Source: an uncultured Verrucomicrobiota bacterium
GTDB lineage: Bacteria > Verrucomicrobiota > Verrucomicrobiia > Limisphaerales > UBA9464
Length of the DNA: 44,787 nucleotides
NCBI GenBank assembly: GCA_903880005.1
Contig: CAIRNV010000107.1
Coordinates: 1-44,787, forward strand
Reading direction: 5' to 3'
Below the pieces are notes generated by a model. It was given only the letters and a program-made list of their open reading frames with translations. It searched no databases and was not told where the DNA came from. The position numbers and the translations under genes were made by a program. Below are positions 8,248 to 16,548 of the stretch, piece by piece. The number at the start of each line of letters is the position of its first letter. Positions within the stretch are counted from its first letter, which is position 1.

Positions 8248-8423
8248 TTGGCCCGCCCACCACCGATCCAAGCCCTGAAAGGGCGGCCCAAACCATGGTT
8301 CATGGCGACATTCCAAAAGAACATCGAGCCGACGGACCGATGGCATCGTGACCCACGCGGAACCCAAAACCCCCGCGGCTCTACGTCTCGGTGGGAGATC
8401 TTACTCCAGCCAATGTGCATCGC

Positions 8424-8497
8424 TGTAGGCCGCGTGCCCTCACGCGGCGGCAAGGATGGTGCCCCCCCGAGCGCCGGGTGAGGGCACCCGGCCTACA
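8424..8497. repeat. 74-bp inverted repeat (REP/MITE-like)
   Basis: Two 26-base arms, starting TGTAGGCCGCGTGCCCTCAC and ending in its near reverse complement, match at 24 of 26 positions around a 22-base centre. Single arms occur at about 7373-7395 and 8889-8907, so the arm is a dispersed unit. No transposase is nearby. Confidence 0.7.
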
Positions 8498-8551
8498 AGC
8501 ATGGAAGGCCCATCCCAACAGGACGCTTTCCACTCCCCGAGGCAGAGCCGC

Positions 8552-8576
8552 CCGCAGAGACGCGGAGACGCAGAGG
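8552..8576. repeat. AGACGCGGAG-type dispersed repeat, copy 2
   Basis: Contains CCGCAGAGACGCGGAGACGC and is in the same orientation as the copy at 8063. It lies next to the 74-bp inverted repeat. Confidence 0.6.
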
Positions 8577-8664
8577 TTGGAAGGTGAGGACTTGCAGGAT
8601 TCGCAAGCGCGATGGCGTCCATGCAGGTGGGTTCGCGCCACGACGCGCGGCCGCGCCGGCACAT

Positions 8665-8690
8665 GTCTCCGCGTCTCCGCGTCTCCGCGC
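8665..8690. repeat. AGACGCGGAG-type dispersed repeat, copy 3 (inverted)
   Basis: Contains GTCTCCGCGTCTCCGCGTCT, the reverse complement of the unit at 8063 and 8552. Copies 2 and 3 could pair as a long stem with about 90 bases between them. Confidence 0.6.
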
Positions 8691-9088
8691 GAGATTCCTC
8701 CCCCAGCCCGTTCACAGAGAGCCGGGAGGTCGCCTCCATGGCGAATGTCCAACGGGCACACGCTGGGCAGGAACCCCTGTGATCCCTGCCATCCGTGGTC
8801 CTTGGCTCCTCGCTATCTTCAGCCGTCGCGCAACACGGATTCGGGAGGCGGATCTCACGATGCTGAACCGTTGTGGGTTGAGCGCGGACGGAGCACGCGG
8901 CCTACAACATGCCCGGAGCGTTGGAATCCGCCGGAATGGTTGGGCGACTTCATCCCCGACCGCCGTCTTGAGCCTGAAACCAGCGTGATGCCGCAACAGG
9001 GCCCGGTGGGGCATGCGCCCGCCATGGGGACCCTCCGAACACACCCTGCTGGCCCGACACGGAATCGCCGTCGAGCGGCACGTGCCCT

Positions 9089-9976
9089 TCAGACCTTCCC
9101 GCCGCTCCAGCCGAACTTCGTGCGCAAGGTGGCGAAGAAGCTCGAGCCCTCGGGCCGGATCAGGCGGATGGAACGTCGGGAGCGCCTCACCTCCACGGCG
9201 TCGCCGGCGCCCAACGCGCTTTGCACCTGGCCGTCGGCCGACAGCGAAACCTCGCCGTGCACACGGCACAGACGCACCCGCACCGTCGAGGCCAGGCTGA
9301 CCACGATGGGCCGAATGGACAGGGTGTGCGGGCAGATGGGCGTCAACACGAGTACCTCGGCGTCCGGGCTCACCACGGAGCCGCCCGCCGACAACGAGTA
9401 CGCCGTCGAGCCCGTGGGCGACGACACGATCAACCCGTCGCACCGGTACCGCGTCACGATCTCGTCGTTCACGGCCACCTCCAGCTCGATCAACCGCGAG
9501 GCCGCGCCCCGGCTCAGGACGAGGTCGTTGAGGGCCGTCTCCACCGACACGTGCGCGGACCGCTGCACCCTCGCCTCCAGCAACGCCCGCTCGTCGAGGG
9601 AGAAGCGCCCCTGCCCCAGCAGGCCCAGCGTCTCCTCCAGCGCCGCCGGGGCCACCGACGTGAGAAAGCCAAGGTGCCCGACGTTGACGCCGAGGATGGC
9701 CACGTCGTGTCCCGCCACCACGCGCGCCACCCGAAGCATCGTCCCGTCCCCCCCGAACACGAGGATCGCGTCCACCTCCGCGCCCATCGCCTCCAAGGGC
9801 ACCGCGCGATGGCGACGCCCGACGCCCGCCCGGCGGGACGTGTCGGATTCCATCACCACCACGAGGCCCTGCCGGGCGAGCCATGCGGCCGCCCGCCGAA
9901 CCAAGGCGCCGGTGCGCGGCTTCTCCGGGTTGGCGACCAGTCCAAAGCGTCGGAGAATCGGCAGGGCCTTCTTCAT
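9089..9976 (-). CDS. nadK: NAD kinase
   Basis: ATP-dependent (or polyphosphate-dependent) phosphorylation of NAD to NADP in the cytoplasm. The 295-residue length is usual for the family. It shows the GGDGTML motif (about residue 75), NVGHLGFLT (about 98-106), ALNDLVLSRG, and DGLIVSSPTGSTAYSLSAGG in the C-terminal beta domain. The ATG at 9976 overlaps the tlyA stop codon by four bases (ATGA), so the two are probably translated together. A tlyA-nadK pairing is common in bacteria. The end resembles the fragment at 7161-7250. Confidence 0.95.
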   Translation of the reverse strand: MKKALPILRRFGLVANPEKPRTGALVRRAAAWLARQGLVVVMESDTSRRAGVGRRHRAVPLEAMGAEVDAILVFGGDGTMLRVARVVAGHDVAILGVNVGHLGFLTSVAPAALEETLGLLGQGRFSLDERALLEARVQRSAHVSVETALNDLVLSRGAASRLIELEVAVNDEIVTRYRCDGLIVSSPTGSTAYSLSAGGSVVSPDAEVLVLTPICPHTLSIRPIVVSLASTVRVRLCRVHGEVSLSADGQVQSALGAGDAVEVRRSRRSIRLIRPEGSSFFATLRTKFGWSGGKV

Positions 9977-10719
9977 GGGGTTCTTCGCAGGTGGGCGACA
10001 AACTCCCGGTTCCCGGCCGGTCCAAGCAAGGGGGATTCCACGGACCCCATCCATTCGAGCCCCATGCGGCCGCCCGCCGCCGCGGCCTCCAGCTCGTCCA
10101 GCACGCGCCGATGCACGGCAGGATCGGTGATGACGCCCGCCCCGCGGTCGGCCTCCTCGCGGCCGGCCTCGAACTGCGGCTTCACGAGCGCCAGCACGGA
10201 CGCCCCGGGCCGCAGCAACGGCGGGAGGACCGGCAGGACCTTGCGCAGGCTGATGAACGAGCAATCCACGGCCGCGACGTCGAAGGGCAACGCGCCCGCA
10301 TCGAAGGCAGCCGCCGACAACGACCGCGCGTTGACCCGCTCCATCACGACGACCCGGGGATCCTGCCGCAGCGTCCACGCGAGCTGGCCATGGCCCACGT
10401 CCACCGCATGGACGCGCGCGGCCCCGTGCTGGAGCAGGCAATCGGTGAAGCCACCCGTGGAGGCGCCCACGTCGATGGCACGCGCGCCGACCACCGAGAC
10501 GCCAAAGTGGCGGAGGCCGTGCTCCAGCTTGTGCCCGCCGCGCGACACGTAGCGGTCGCGCGACGCCAGCTCGACGGCGACGTCGGGCGGGACGTTCTCG
10601 CCGGGCTTGGTGGCGACGCGGCCATTGACGCGCACCTGGCCGGCCATGATGGCCGCCTGCGCCTTGCTGCGGGTGGGCAGCAAGGCTCGGTCCACCACCA
10701 GTTGGTCCAGGCGCGGCAC
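9973..10719 (-). CDS. tlyA: TlyA-family rRNA 2'-O-methyltransferase
   Basis: Predicted 248-residue protein: an N-terminal S4 RNA-binding domain (RLDQLVVDRAL, SKAQAAIMAGQVRVNG) and an RrmJ-like methyltransferase domain with the SAM site AIDVGASTGGFTDCLL. Residues of the expected catalytic set are visible: K in SRGGHKLEHGL, D in VDCSFISL and K in LVKPQFEAG. TlyA proteins methylate 16S and/or 23S rRNA cytidines; they are often mislabelled as hemolysins. No ATG fits the N-terminus, so I chose the GTG at 10719, which begins just before the S4 domain and 24 bases after the aminotransferase stop. Confidence 0.9.
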   Translation of the reverse strand: MPRLDQLVVDRALLPTRSKAQAAIMAGQVRVNGRVATKPGENVPPDVAVELASRDRYVSRGGHKLEHGLRHFGVSVVGARAIDVGASTGGFTDCLLQHGAARVHAVDVGHGQLAWTLRQDPRVVVMERVNARSLSAAAFDAGALPFDVAAVDCSFISLRKVLPVLPPLLRPGASVLALVKPQFEAGREEADRGAGVITDPAVHRRVLDELEAAAAGGRMGLEWMGSVESPLLGPAGNREFVAHLRRTP

Positions 10720-10742
10720 GGGGCGACGGGGCCGCCGGGGGC

Positions 10743-11918
10743 TCAGGAACGCAAGGAACGCACGAACCGATCCATGCGCTCCAACCCCTTCACGATGTTC
10801 TCCAGGCTCGTCGCGTACGACAGCCGGATGTAGTCGTCCGCCCCGAACGCGATGCCGGGGACGGCGGCGACCTTCTCGGACTCCAGCAAGCGCGCGCAGA
10901 ACTCGGACGAGCGGAGGCCGGTGCCGCGGATGTTGGGGAAGAGGTAGAAGGCGCCCTTGGAGTTCACGCAGGAGACGCCGGGCATCGCGTTGAGGCGTTG
11001 CCAGGCCTCGGTGCGGCGGCGCGCGTACTCCGCGAGCCATCGCGGCAGGTGGTCCTGGGGCCCGTTCAACGCCGCCACGGCGCCCTTCTGGGCGAAGCTG
11101 GTCGGGTTGGACGTGCTGTGCGACTGGAGGGCGTCGATGGCCTTGGCAACGGGCTCCGGAGCGGCGAGGAAGCCGAGCCGCCAACCCGTCATGGACCACG
11201 CCTTGGCAAACCCGTGGACGATGATGGTGTGATCCTTGTGGGCCGGCGAGAACGACGCCACGGACCGATGCACGGCGCCGTCGTACAGGAGGTGCTCGTA
11301 GATCTCGTCGCTCATGATGAGCACGCCCTTCTCGACGCACACATCGCCCAGCGCCCGGATCTCGTCCGGCGTGTACACCGTGCCCGTGGGATTGGACGGC
11401 GAGTTGAGGATGAAGAGCCGGGTCCGGTCCGTGATGGCCGCGCGGAGCTGCGCCGGCGTGACCTTGAACTCGGTCTGGTCCGTCGTGGGGAGGATCACGG
11501 GCGTCGCGCCGGCGAGCTTCGCCATCTCGGGATAGGAGAGCCAATACGGCGCCGGGATGATGACCTCGTCGCCCTCCTGGCACGTGGCGAGGATCACGTT
11601 GAAGCACGAGTGCTTGCCGCCGCAGGAGACGATGACCTGGGACGGCTTGTACGAGAGACCGTTCTCGCGCTGGAACTTGTCGGCGATGGCCTGTCGCAGC
11701 TCCGGGATGCCGCTCGAAGGCGTGTACTTGGTGAAGCCGGCGGCCAGGGCGGCCGACGCCGCGTCCTTGATGTGCTGGGGCGTGTCAAAGTCCGGTTCGC
11801 CGGCCCCAAACCCCACCACGTCGTGGCCCTCGGCCTTCATCTGCTTGGCCTTCGAGTCGATGGCCAGGGTGAGTGACGGGGACAGCGACGCGGCGCGACG
11901 AGCAATATGGTACTGCAT
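10743..11918 (-). CDS. class I aspartate-type aminotransferase
   Basis: PLP-dependent aminotransferase of 391 residues, the AspB-like (subgroup I gamma) type. Visible motifs: GAGEPDFDTP near the N-terminus, SPSNPTGTVY, SDEIYEHLLYDG, and the PLP lysine in HGFAKAWSMTGWRLGF. The C-terminal arginine motif is IRLSYA. It probably transaminates aspartate/2-oxoglutarate; related enzymes also act on prephenate or aromatic acids and sequence alone does not decide. I chose the ATG at 11918 (MQYHIARRAASLSPS); the TTG upstream has no support. First gene of an apparent aminotransferase-tlyA-nadK operon. Confidence 0.92.
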   Translation of the reverse strand: MQYHIARRAASLSPSLTLAIDSKAKQMKAEGHDVVGFGAGEPDFDTPQHIKDAASAALAAGFTKYTPSSGIPELRQAIADKFQRENGLSYKPSQVIVSCGGKHSCFNVILATCQEGDEVIIPAPYWLSYPEMAKLAGATPVILPTTDQTEFKVTPAQLRAAITDRTRLFILNSPSNPTGTVYTPDEIRALGDVCVEKGVLIMSDEIYEHLLYDGAVHRSVASFSPAHKDHTIIVHGFAKAWSMTGWRLGFLAAPEPVAKAIDALQSHSTSNPTSFAQKGAVAALNGPQDHLPRWLAEYARRRTEAWQRLNAMPGVSCVNSKGAFYLFPNIRGTGLRSSEFCARLLESEKVAAVPGIAFGADDYIRLSYATSLENIVKGLERMDRFVRSLRS

Positions 11919-12226
11919 AGCAAAACGGCCGGGAGGGTGCGCCCGTCGCAAATCCCCGCAAGGATGAAGTCACGGTGCCCGAGCCCCGCCCCGAGCCCCG
12001 CGGTGCATCCCGAGGTTGTGGGTGGCATCGGGGCGGGTAGCGGGGACCTGACCGGTCCCGCAGGACGGGCGCATGGAGTGGCGGCCGGGGACGGCCGCGC
12101 TCCCAGGGTTGAGCGCACACGACGTCCTCGGGATCATCCTTGCGTCTTGGCGCGAAACATCACGCCGCCCCACGCGCTGCTTCCGTGATGCGTGAGGCGG
12201 GCAATTCCTCGCGCCACGACCCGAAA
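11919..12226. other. intergenic region with dispersed repeat
   Basis: This 308-base stretch lies between the aminotransferase and the DUF1552 gene. It holds GC-rich inverted segments at about 11985-12050 and one copy of a roughly 80-bp repeat that recurs upstream of the DUF1592 gene. No gene is seen. Confidence 0.5.
12136..12222. repeat. dispersed ~80-bp repeat, copy 1
   Basis: Shares a TTGGCG(C/T)GAAA...CAC(G)...CCCA(C/T)GCGCTG(C/A)TTCCGTGA...GCGGGCAAT(T/G)...pattern with 16153-16240 in the same orientation. It lies just past the end of the DUF1552 gene. Confidence 0.65.
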
Positions 12227-13570
12227 CTAGATCCCGGCCAGCTCCCCGGTGCTGTCGCCCAGTTGCACGGTGGGCAGCTCCATGCGGTTCAGCATCGAGA
12301 GCCACAGGTTGTTGAGCGGGGTCTCCTTGGCGAACACCCTGTGATGCCCGGGCTTGAGCGTGCCGCAGCCGTGCCCGGCCAGGAGGATGGGCAGGTCGTC
12401 GTGGTTGTGGGCGTTGCCGTCCGAGTTGCCGCTGCCGTAGGCCACCATGCAATGGTCCAGCAACGTGCCGTCGCCCTCGCGCACGGACCGCAGGCGCCCG
12501 AGCAAGTACGCGAGCTGCGTCGTGTGGAAGCGATTGATCCGCGCGATCTTGGCCTTCTTCTCGTCGCTGTTCCCGTGGTGCGAGAGGTCGTGATGACCCT
12601 CGCGGACATCGATGAAGGGGTACGGCTTGTTGCTGCCCTCGTTGGCGATCACAAACGTCGCCACGCGCGTGCTGTCGGTCTGAAACGCCAGCACCATCAA
12701 GTCCATCATGAGCCGGATGTGCTGCTCGTAGGTGTCGGGGACGCCCTTGGGCTGCACGACGCCCTCCGGCGTCTGGATCTCCGGCAAGCGAGCCGCCTGC
12801 TCGATCCGCCGCTCCAGGTCGCGCACGGCCGAGAGGTACTCGTCGAGCTTGCGCTGGTCGCCGCGTCCCAGCTTGCCGTTCAGGTCGGAGAAATCATCGC
12901 GGACCAGGTCGAGGACGGACTTGCGCCGGGCGTCGCGGCGGGCGCGCTCGGCCTGCGATCCGGACCCAAAGATCCGCTCGAAGACGAGCTTGGGGTTGAC
13001 CTCCTTGGGCAGGGGCTGCGTGGCGGAGCGCCACGCCATCGTGGACGAATAGACGCACGAGTAGCCGGAGTCGCAGTTCCCCGCCATCGACCCGGCCTCC
13101 GTGCCCACCTCGAGCGAGGGCAGGCGGGTTCGCTCGCCGATGCGTGCCGCCGCCACCTGGTCCACGGAGATGCCGGCGCGGATGTCGGTGCCGTCCGTCT
13201 TGCGAGCCTGGCACCCGGTGAGGAACGCGGACAACGCCCGCGCGTGGTCCCCCGCGCCGTCGCCATTGGCCCTGGCCTTGTCCGCCGTGAGCCCCGTGAG
13301 GATGGAGAAGTGGTCCCGATGGTCCGCCAAGGGCTCCAGGATGGCGGGAAGCTTCTGCGGGAGGGGGCCCGCCTGCCCTGGCCGCCAGTCGGCCATGTTC
13401 TTGCCGTTGGGAACGTACAGGAAGGCCATCCGGTTCGGGGCGGCCTGGCCGGCGGGCGTCGCGCCGCGCGCCCACGAGGTCAGCGGCCCCATGGCTTCGA
13501 GCCAAGGCAGGGCAATGACCGTTCCGAGCCCGCGAAGGGCCGACCGACGTGAGAGGAGGAGCTTGCTCAT
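12227..13570 (-). CDS. DUF1552 protein with Tat signal
   Basis: Predicted 447-residue exported protein. The N-terminus MSKLLLSRRSALRGLGTVIALPWLEAM has a twin-arginine signal, and the body matches DUF1552 (RMAFLYVPNGKNMADWRP, LTGCQARKTDGTDIRAGISVDQ, SHHGNSDEKKAKIARINRFH). The family is abundant in Verrucomicrobiota and Planctomycetes, nearly always next to a DUF1592-type cytochrome; a role in periplasmic catabolism or electron transfer is suspected but unproven. It sits 79 bases downstream of the DUF1592 gene, so the two form an operon. Confidence 0.92.
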   Translation of the reverse strand: MSKLLLSRRSALRGLGTVIALPWLEAMGPLTSWARGATPAGQAAPNRMAFLYVPNGKNMADWRPGQAGPLPQKLPAILEPLADHRDHFSILTGLTADKARANGDGAGDHARALSAFLTGCQARKTDGTDIRAGISVDQVAAARIGERTRLPSLEVGTEAGSMAGNCDSGYSCVYSSTMAWRSATQPLPKEVNPKLVFERIFGSGSQAERARRDARRKSVLDLVRDDFSDLNGKLGRGDQRKLDEYLSAVRDLERRIEQAARLPEIQTPEGVVQPKGVPDTYEQHIRLMMDLMVLAFQTDSTRVATFVIANEGSNKPYPFIDVREGHHDLSHHGNSDEKKAKIARINRFHTTQLAYLLGRLRSVREGDGTLLDHCMVAYGSGNSDGNAHNHDDLPILLAGHGCGTLKPGHHRVFAKETPLNNLWLSMLNRMELPTVQLGDSTGELAGI

Positions 13571-13649
13571 GTGCGATGGGGATGTGGTTTGGTGAGAAAT
13601 GGTTCCTTGATGTCCAGCATGGTTGCCGTGGTGCCGTCCAAGCCGCGCT

Positions 13650-15992
13650 TCAACTGCCCTTGTCCTTGCCCTTGCCTTCCTCGGCGCCCGCCGCGCGGTC
13701 GGCGGCGAGGCCGCGCCGCATCCGGAAGGGGTCGCTTTGCACGATGGACAGGATCATGGATGAGAAACGGTACTCACCCTGGGCGGTGCCTACGAGGACC
13801 TTTTTGATCGCAGGCTCGTCATAGAACTCCAGCCCGCGCCCGGTCGCATACGTCATCAACTTCTCGGCGAGGTTCCTGGCCACCAGTTCCTTCCGGCCCT
13901 TGAGGATGCCCCGGAGCCCAGCCGCGCCGTCGAAGGCGCTGCCATCGGGCAACGTCCCCGAGGGATCGATCGCCTCCTTGCCGTCCTTCGCACGAAATCG
14001 CCCGATGGCATCGAAGTTCTCGAAGGCGAAGCCCATGGCGTCCATTTGCTGGTGGCAATTGGCGCATGCGGGATTCGACCGGTGTTGCTCCATGCGTTGG
14101 CGGAGGGTGCCCTTCAGCTCGTGCTGGGCCTCCAGCTCGGGGACGTTGGGGGGAGGCGGTGGGGGAGGCGTGCCCAGGATTTGCTCCAGGACCCAGCGGC
14201 CCCGCTTCACGGGCGACGTGCGCGTCGGGTTGGACGTCGCCGTCAGGATGCTGGCCTGGGTCATCAAGCCGCCCCGCTTGCGATCCTCGAACGTGACCCG
14301 GACGAACTCGTCCTGGCCCGCGCCGTCCTTCGGGATGCGCACTTCCATCCCGTAATGACGGGCCAACGCCCGGTTCACGTAGGTGAAGTCCGCGTCCACC
14401 AAGTCCAGGATGCTGCGGTCCTCGCGGACGATCTCTGCAAGGAACAACTCCGTCTCGCGCAGCATCGCCCGGCGGAGGCGGTCGTCGAAGGCGGGAAACA
14501 GCGTGGCGTCGGGCTGGAACGTCGCGAGGCGCTGCAACTGGAGCCATTGCAGCCCGAAGTTTCGCACCAACGCCACCGCGCGCGGGTCCTTCAGCATCCG
14601 TCGCACCTGGGGCTCCAGCTCCGCCGTCAAACGCCCCTTGTCCGCCAACGCCATCAAGGTCTCGTCCGGCATCGTGCTCCACAGGAAGTAACTCAGGCGG
14701 GACGCCAGGGCATGGTCGCCCAGGGGGCGTGCCTTGGTGGACCGCGGGGCGTCGTCGTCCTCGACCCGGAACAGGAACTTCGGGGACACCAGGGCGGCAC
14801 GGACGAGATCCTGCACGCCCGCCTCAAGCTTGCCGCCGCCGTCGGCCCGGCCTTGCTCGACGACGCGGGCGTACCGCGCGACCTCCTCCGGCGTGGGGGG
14901 CCGGCGGAACGCCAGGCGGAGGAACCACGACGTGACCTCGGTCGCCCGCTTGGCCTCGGGGATCCCGGCCAACCGTCCATCCACGCGGCGCATGAACGTC
15001 GTGCGGGTGTCCGTCGGCCCGATGACCTTGAACTCGTTCAGGAACAGGGTGGAGCCAGCCGGGAGGCTATCACGGTTGACCCAACGCGCGGCGAAGCGCC
15101 GATCGCCGGGCTCGATGTCGAGCTGCACCTCGAACACCTTCCATGCGTCCGTCGAGTTCGTGACGACCACCACCTCCAGCTCGCGGTCGTCCATGCGCAA
15201 CGCCATGCGGACCGGGTCGGCCCCGGGGGCGTTCGTGGCCCCGGCTCGGACCCTGAAGGTGTAGCGGCCGGCCACCTTGATCTCGTGCCGGGCATGCAAC
15301 TCCGCCGCGGAGTTGGTGACGGGGCGGGTGCTGACCTCGGACCCGCGCACGCGGGGCTCGAGGAACAAGCCCGACGTCGTGCGCGTCGGAGGCTTCGGCA
15401 GCTCCAGCAAGACCACCCGCCGCGCGATGGCGTCCGCCGCGTCCAGGTACCGCTCCAGGTGCACCGGGGACATGCTGAGGACGTCGCCGATGTTGTCGAA
15501 GCCGTGCCCGATGTCGTCCGCAGGGAAGTTCTCGGAGGCGGAGAAGTCGGTGGAGAGGAGGTCGCGGACCGTGTTGTCGTACTCGGTGCGGTTGAGGCGG
15601 CGAGCGGTGACGCGGCCGGGGTCCACGGGTGCCTTGGACTGGGCCTTGGCGATGGCGTTCTCCAAGGCCGTGTTGAAGGCCGTGACGTCGGCGGCGGACG
15701 GATGGGACTTGGCCTTCTTGGGGGGCATCTCGCCCGTGTTGACCTGCTGGAGGACGGATCGCCAGGTCTTGATGTCCTGCAGCAGCCTCGACTCGTCCTT
15801 GAAGCGTGACAGGTCGAGGTCCGCCTTGGCCTTGGTGGGCCCATGGCATTCGTGGCAATGCTGCTGGAGGAAGGCCTGGGCCTGCTTGAATCCGGGCTGC
15901 GCCGCCGTGGCCCCGCGCCACGACGCCGAGCATGCGAGGGCCGCCAACAACATGGCCGACACGAACCGGGAGGGCATGGGGGGAGGCGTCAT
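13650..15992 (-). CDS. DUF1592-family c-type cytochrome
   Basis: Predicted 780-residue secreted protein with signal peptide MPSRFVSAMLLAALACSASW. A first heme site CHECH lies near residue 42 in a Planctomycete-type cytochrome C domain, followed by the DUF1587, DUF1592, DUF1588 and DUF1585 series, with a second CxxCH in NPACANCHQQMDAMGFAFEN (about residue 675) and the final RFSSMILSIVQSDPFRMR. Heme-dependent redox function is likely; the substrate is unknown. I chose the ATG at 15992, with GAGAG 8 bases upstream, over the later ATG at 15977. It precedes and probably partners the DUF1552 protein. Confidence 0.93.
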   Translation of the reverse strand: MTPPPMPSRFVSAMLLAALACSASWRGATAAQPGFKQAQAFLQQHCHECHGPTKAKADLDLSRFKDESRLLQDIKTWRSVLQQVNTGEMPPKKAKSHPSAADVTAFNTALENAIAKAQSKAPVDPGRVTARRLNRTEYDNTVRDLLSTDFSASENFPADDIGHGFDNIGDVLSMSPVHLERYLDAADAIARRVVLLELPKPPTRTTSGLFLEPRVRGSEVSTRPVTNSAAELHARHEIKVAGRYTFRVRAGATNAPGADPVRMALRMDDRELEVVVVTNSTDAWKVFEVQLDIEPGDRRFAARWVNRDSLPAGSTLFLNEFKVIGPTDTRTTFMRRVDGRLAGIPEAKRATEVTSWFLRLAFRRPPTPEEVARYARVVEQGRADGGGKLEAGVQDLVRAALVSPKFLFRVEDDDAPRSTKARPLGDHALASRLSYFLWSTMPDETLMALADKGRLTAELEPQVRRMLKDPRAVALVRNFGLQWLQLQRLATFQPDATLFPAFDDRLRRAMLRETELFLAEIVREDRSILDLVDADFTYVNRALARHYGMEVRIPKDGAGQDEFVRVTFEDRKRGGLMTQASILTATSNPTRTSPVKRGRWVLEQILGTPPPPPPPNVPELEAQHELKGTLRQRMEQHRSNPACANCHQQMDAMGFAFENFDAIGRFRAKDGKEAIDPSGTLPDGSAFDGAAGLRGILKGRKELVARNLAEKLMTYATGRGLEFYDEPAIKKVLVGTAQGEYRFSSMILSIVQSDPFRMRRGLAADRAAGAEEGKGKDKGS

Positions 15993-16152
15993 GCGACTTG
16001 CTCTCGTTGACTGATACGCGTGCGTCCTATTGGACTCCCTTTCCCCCAAACCAGCAAGCCCCGACCTCGGGGCGCGAGCACCGCGTAAGCGGCTTTTCAG
16101 TGGACGGTTCTCGCCTCACGCGATGCCGCCGGAGGGTTGAGACGGCGGGTCC

Positions 16153-16240
16153 TCTTGCCGACTTGGCGTGAAAAGACCACGTCGTCCCATGCGCTGATTC
16201 CGTGAGGCACGAAGCGGGCAATGTCTCACACCAAGTGATG
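16153..16240. repeat. dispersed ~80-bp repeat, copy 2
   Basis: Related to 12136-12222 in the same orientation. With that copy it brackets the DUF1552-DUF1592 operon as direct repeats. Confidence 0.65.
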
Positions 16241-16301
16241 GCGGAGCCGTCTCGGCTCTGGCCTGGGCACGACCCGCGGCAGGATGCCGCTGCGGCACTA
16301 G

Positions 16302-16321
16302 CGCACGGAGGTGCGGGAGCC
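16302..16321. repeat. 20-base direct repeat, copy A
   Basis: Reads CGCACGGAGGTGCGGGAGCC. A second copy with one difference lies at 16499-16518. Confidence 0.7.
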
Positions 16322-16356
16322 TTGCCGCTTCGTAGATCGCCGGGAGGAGATTGGCC

Positions 16357-16382
16357 CGCAGAGACGCGGAGACGCGGAGATC
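16357..16382. repeat. AGACGCGGAG-type dispersed repeat, copy 4
   Basis: Contains CCGCAGAGACGCGGAGACGC, the same unit seen three times between 8063 and 8690. Confidence 0.6.
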
Positions 16383-16498
16383 GGGGCCCTGACACTCCGC
16401 GCCGCTGTGCCGCAGCGGGCGGTTCTGCCCCATGACGTGGAAGACGTTCGTTTGGAGCGGGGCCTGTCCGCATGGCAGGCAGGGTGCGCGTCACCGGG

Positions 16499-16518
16499 CG
16501 CACGGAGGCGCGGGAGCC
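16499..16518. repeat. 20-base direct repeat, copy B
   Basis: Matches 16302-16321 at 19 of 20 bases. It lies just past the stop codon of the oxidoreductase gene. Confidence 0.7.
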
Positions 16519-16548
16519 TCGCCGCGCGTGAGGGCCTTGTCCTCGCGT

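Larger units (their letters stand above)
6958..9088. other. 2.1-kb repeat-rich intergenic region
   Basis: No convincing gene is found between the DGR target and nadK. The region holds a degenerate nadK 3' end, a 21-bp phased repeat array, a GC hairpin, a 74-bp inverted repeat and three copies of an AGACGCGGAG-type repeat, listed separately. The target-gene promoter should lie in its first few hundred bases; I could not define it. Confidence 0.5.
15993..16548. other. intergenic region with several dispersed repeats
   Basis: This 556-base stretch has no supported gene. It carries the second copy of the ~80-bp repeat, an AGACGCGGAG repeat, a GCGGCA/TGCCGC hairpin at 16276-16290 and two copies of a 20-base unit at 16302 and 16499. 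Confidence 0.5.

Noticed and set aside
8391-10130. Long plus-strand frame opposite nadK
   Set aside because: Arginine- and proline-rich sequence antisense to nadK and the repeats; no known domain.
9973-10719. Hemolysin annotation for TlyA
   Set aside because: S4 plus RrmJ-like domains with catalytic residues indicate an rRNA methyltransferase.
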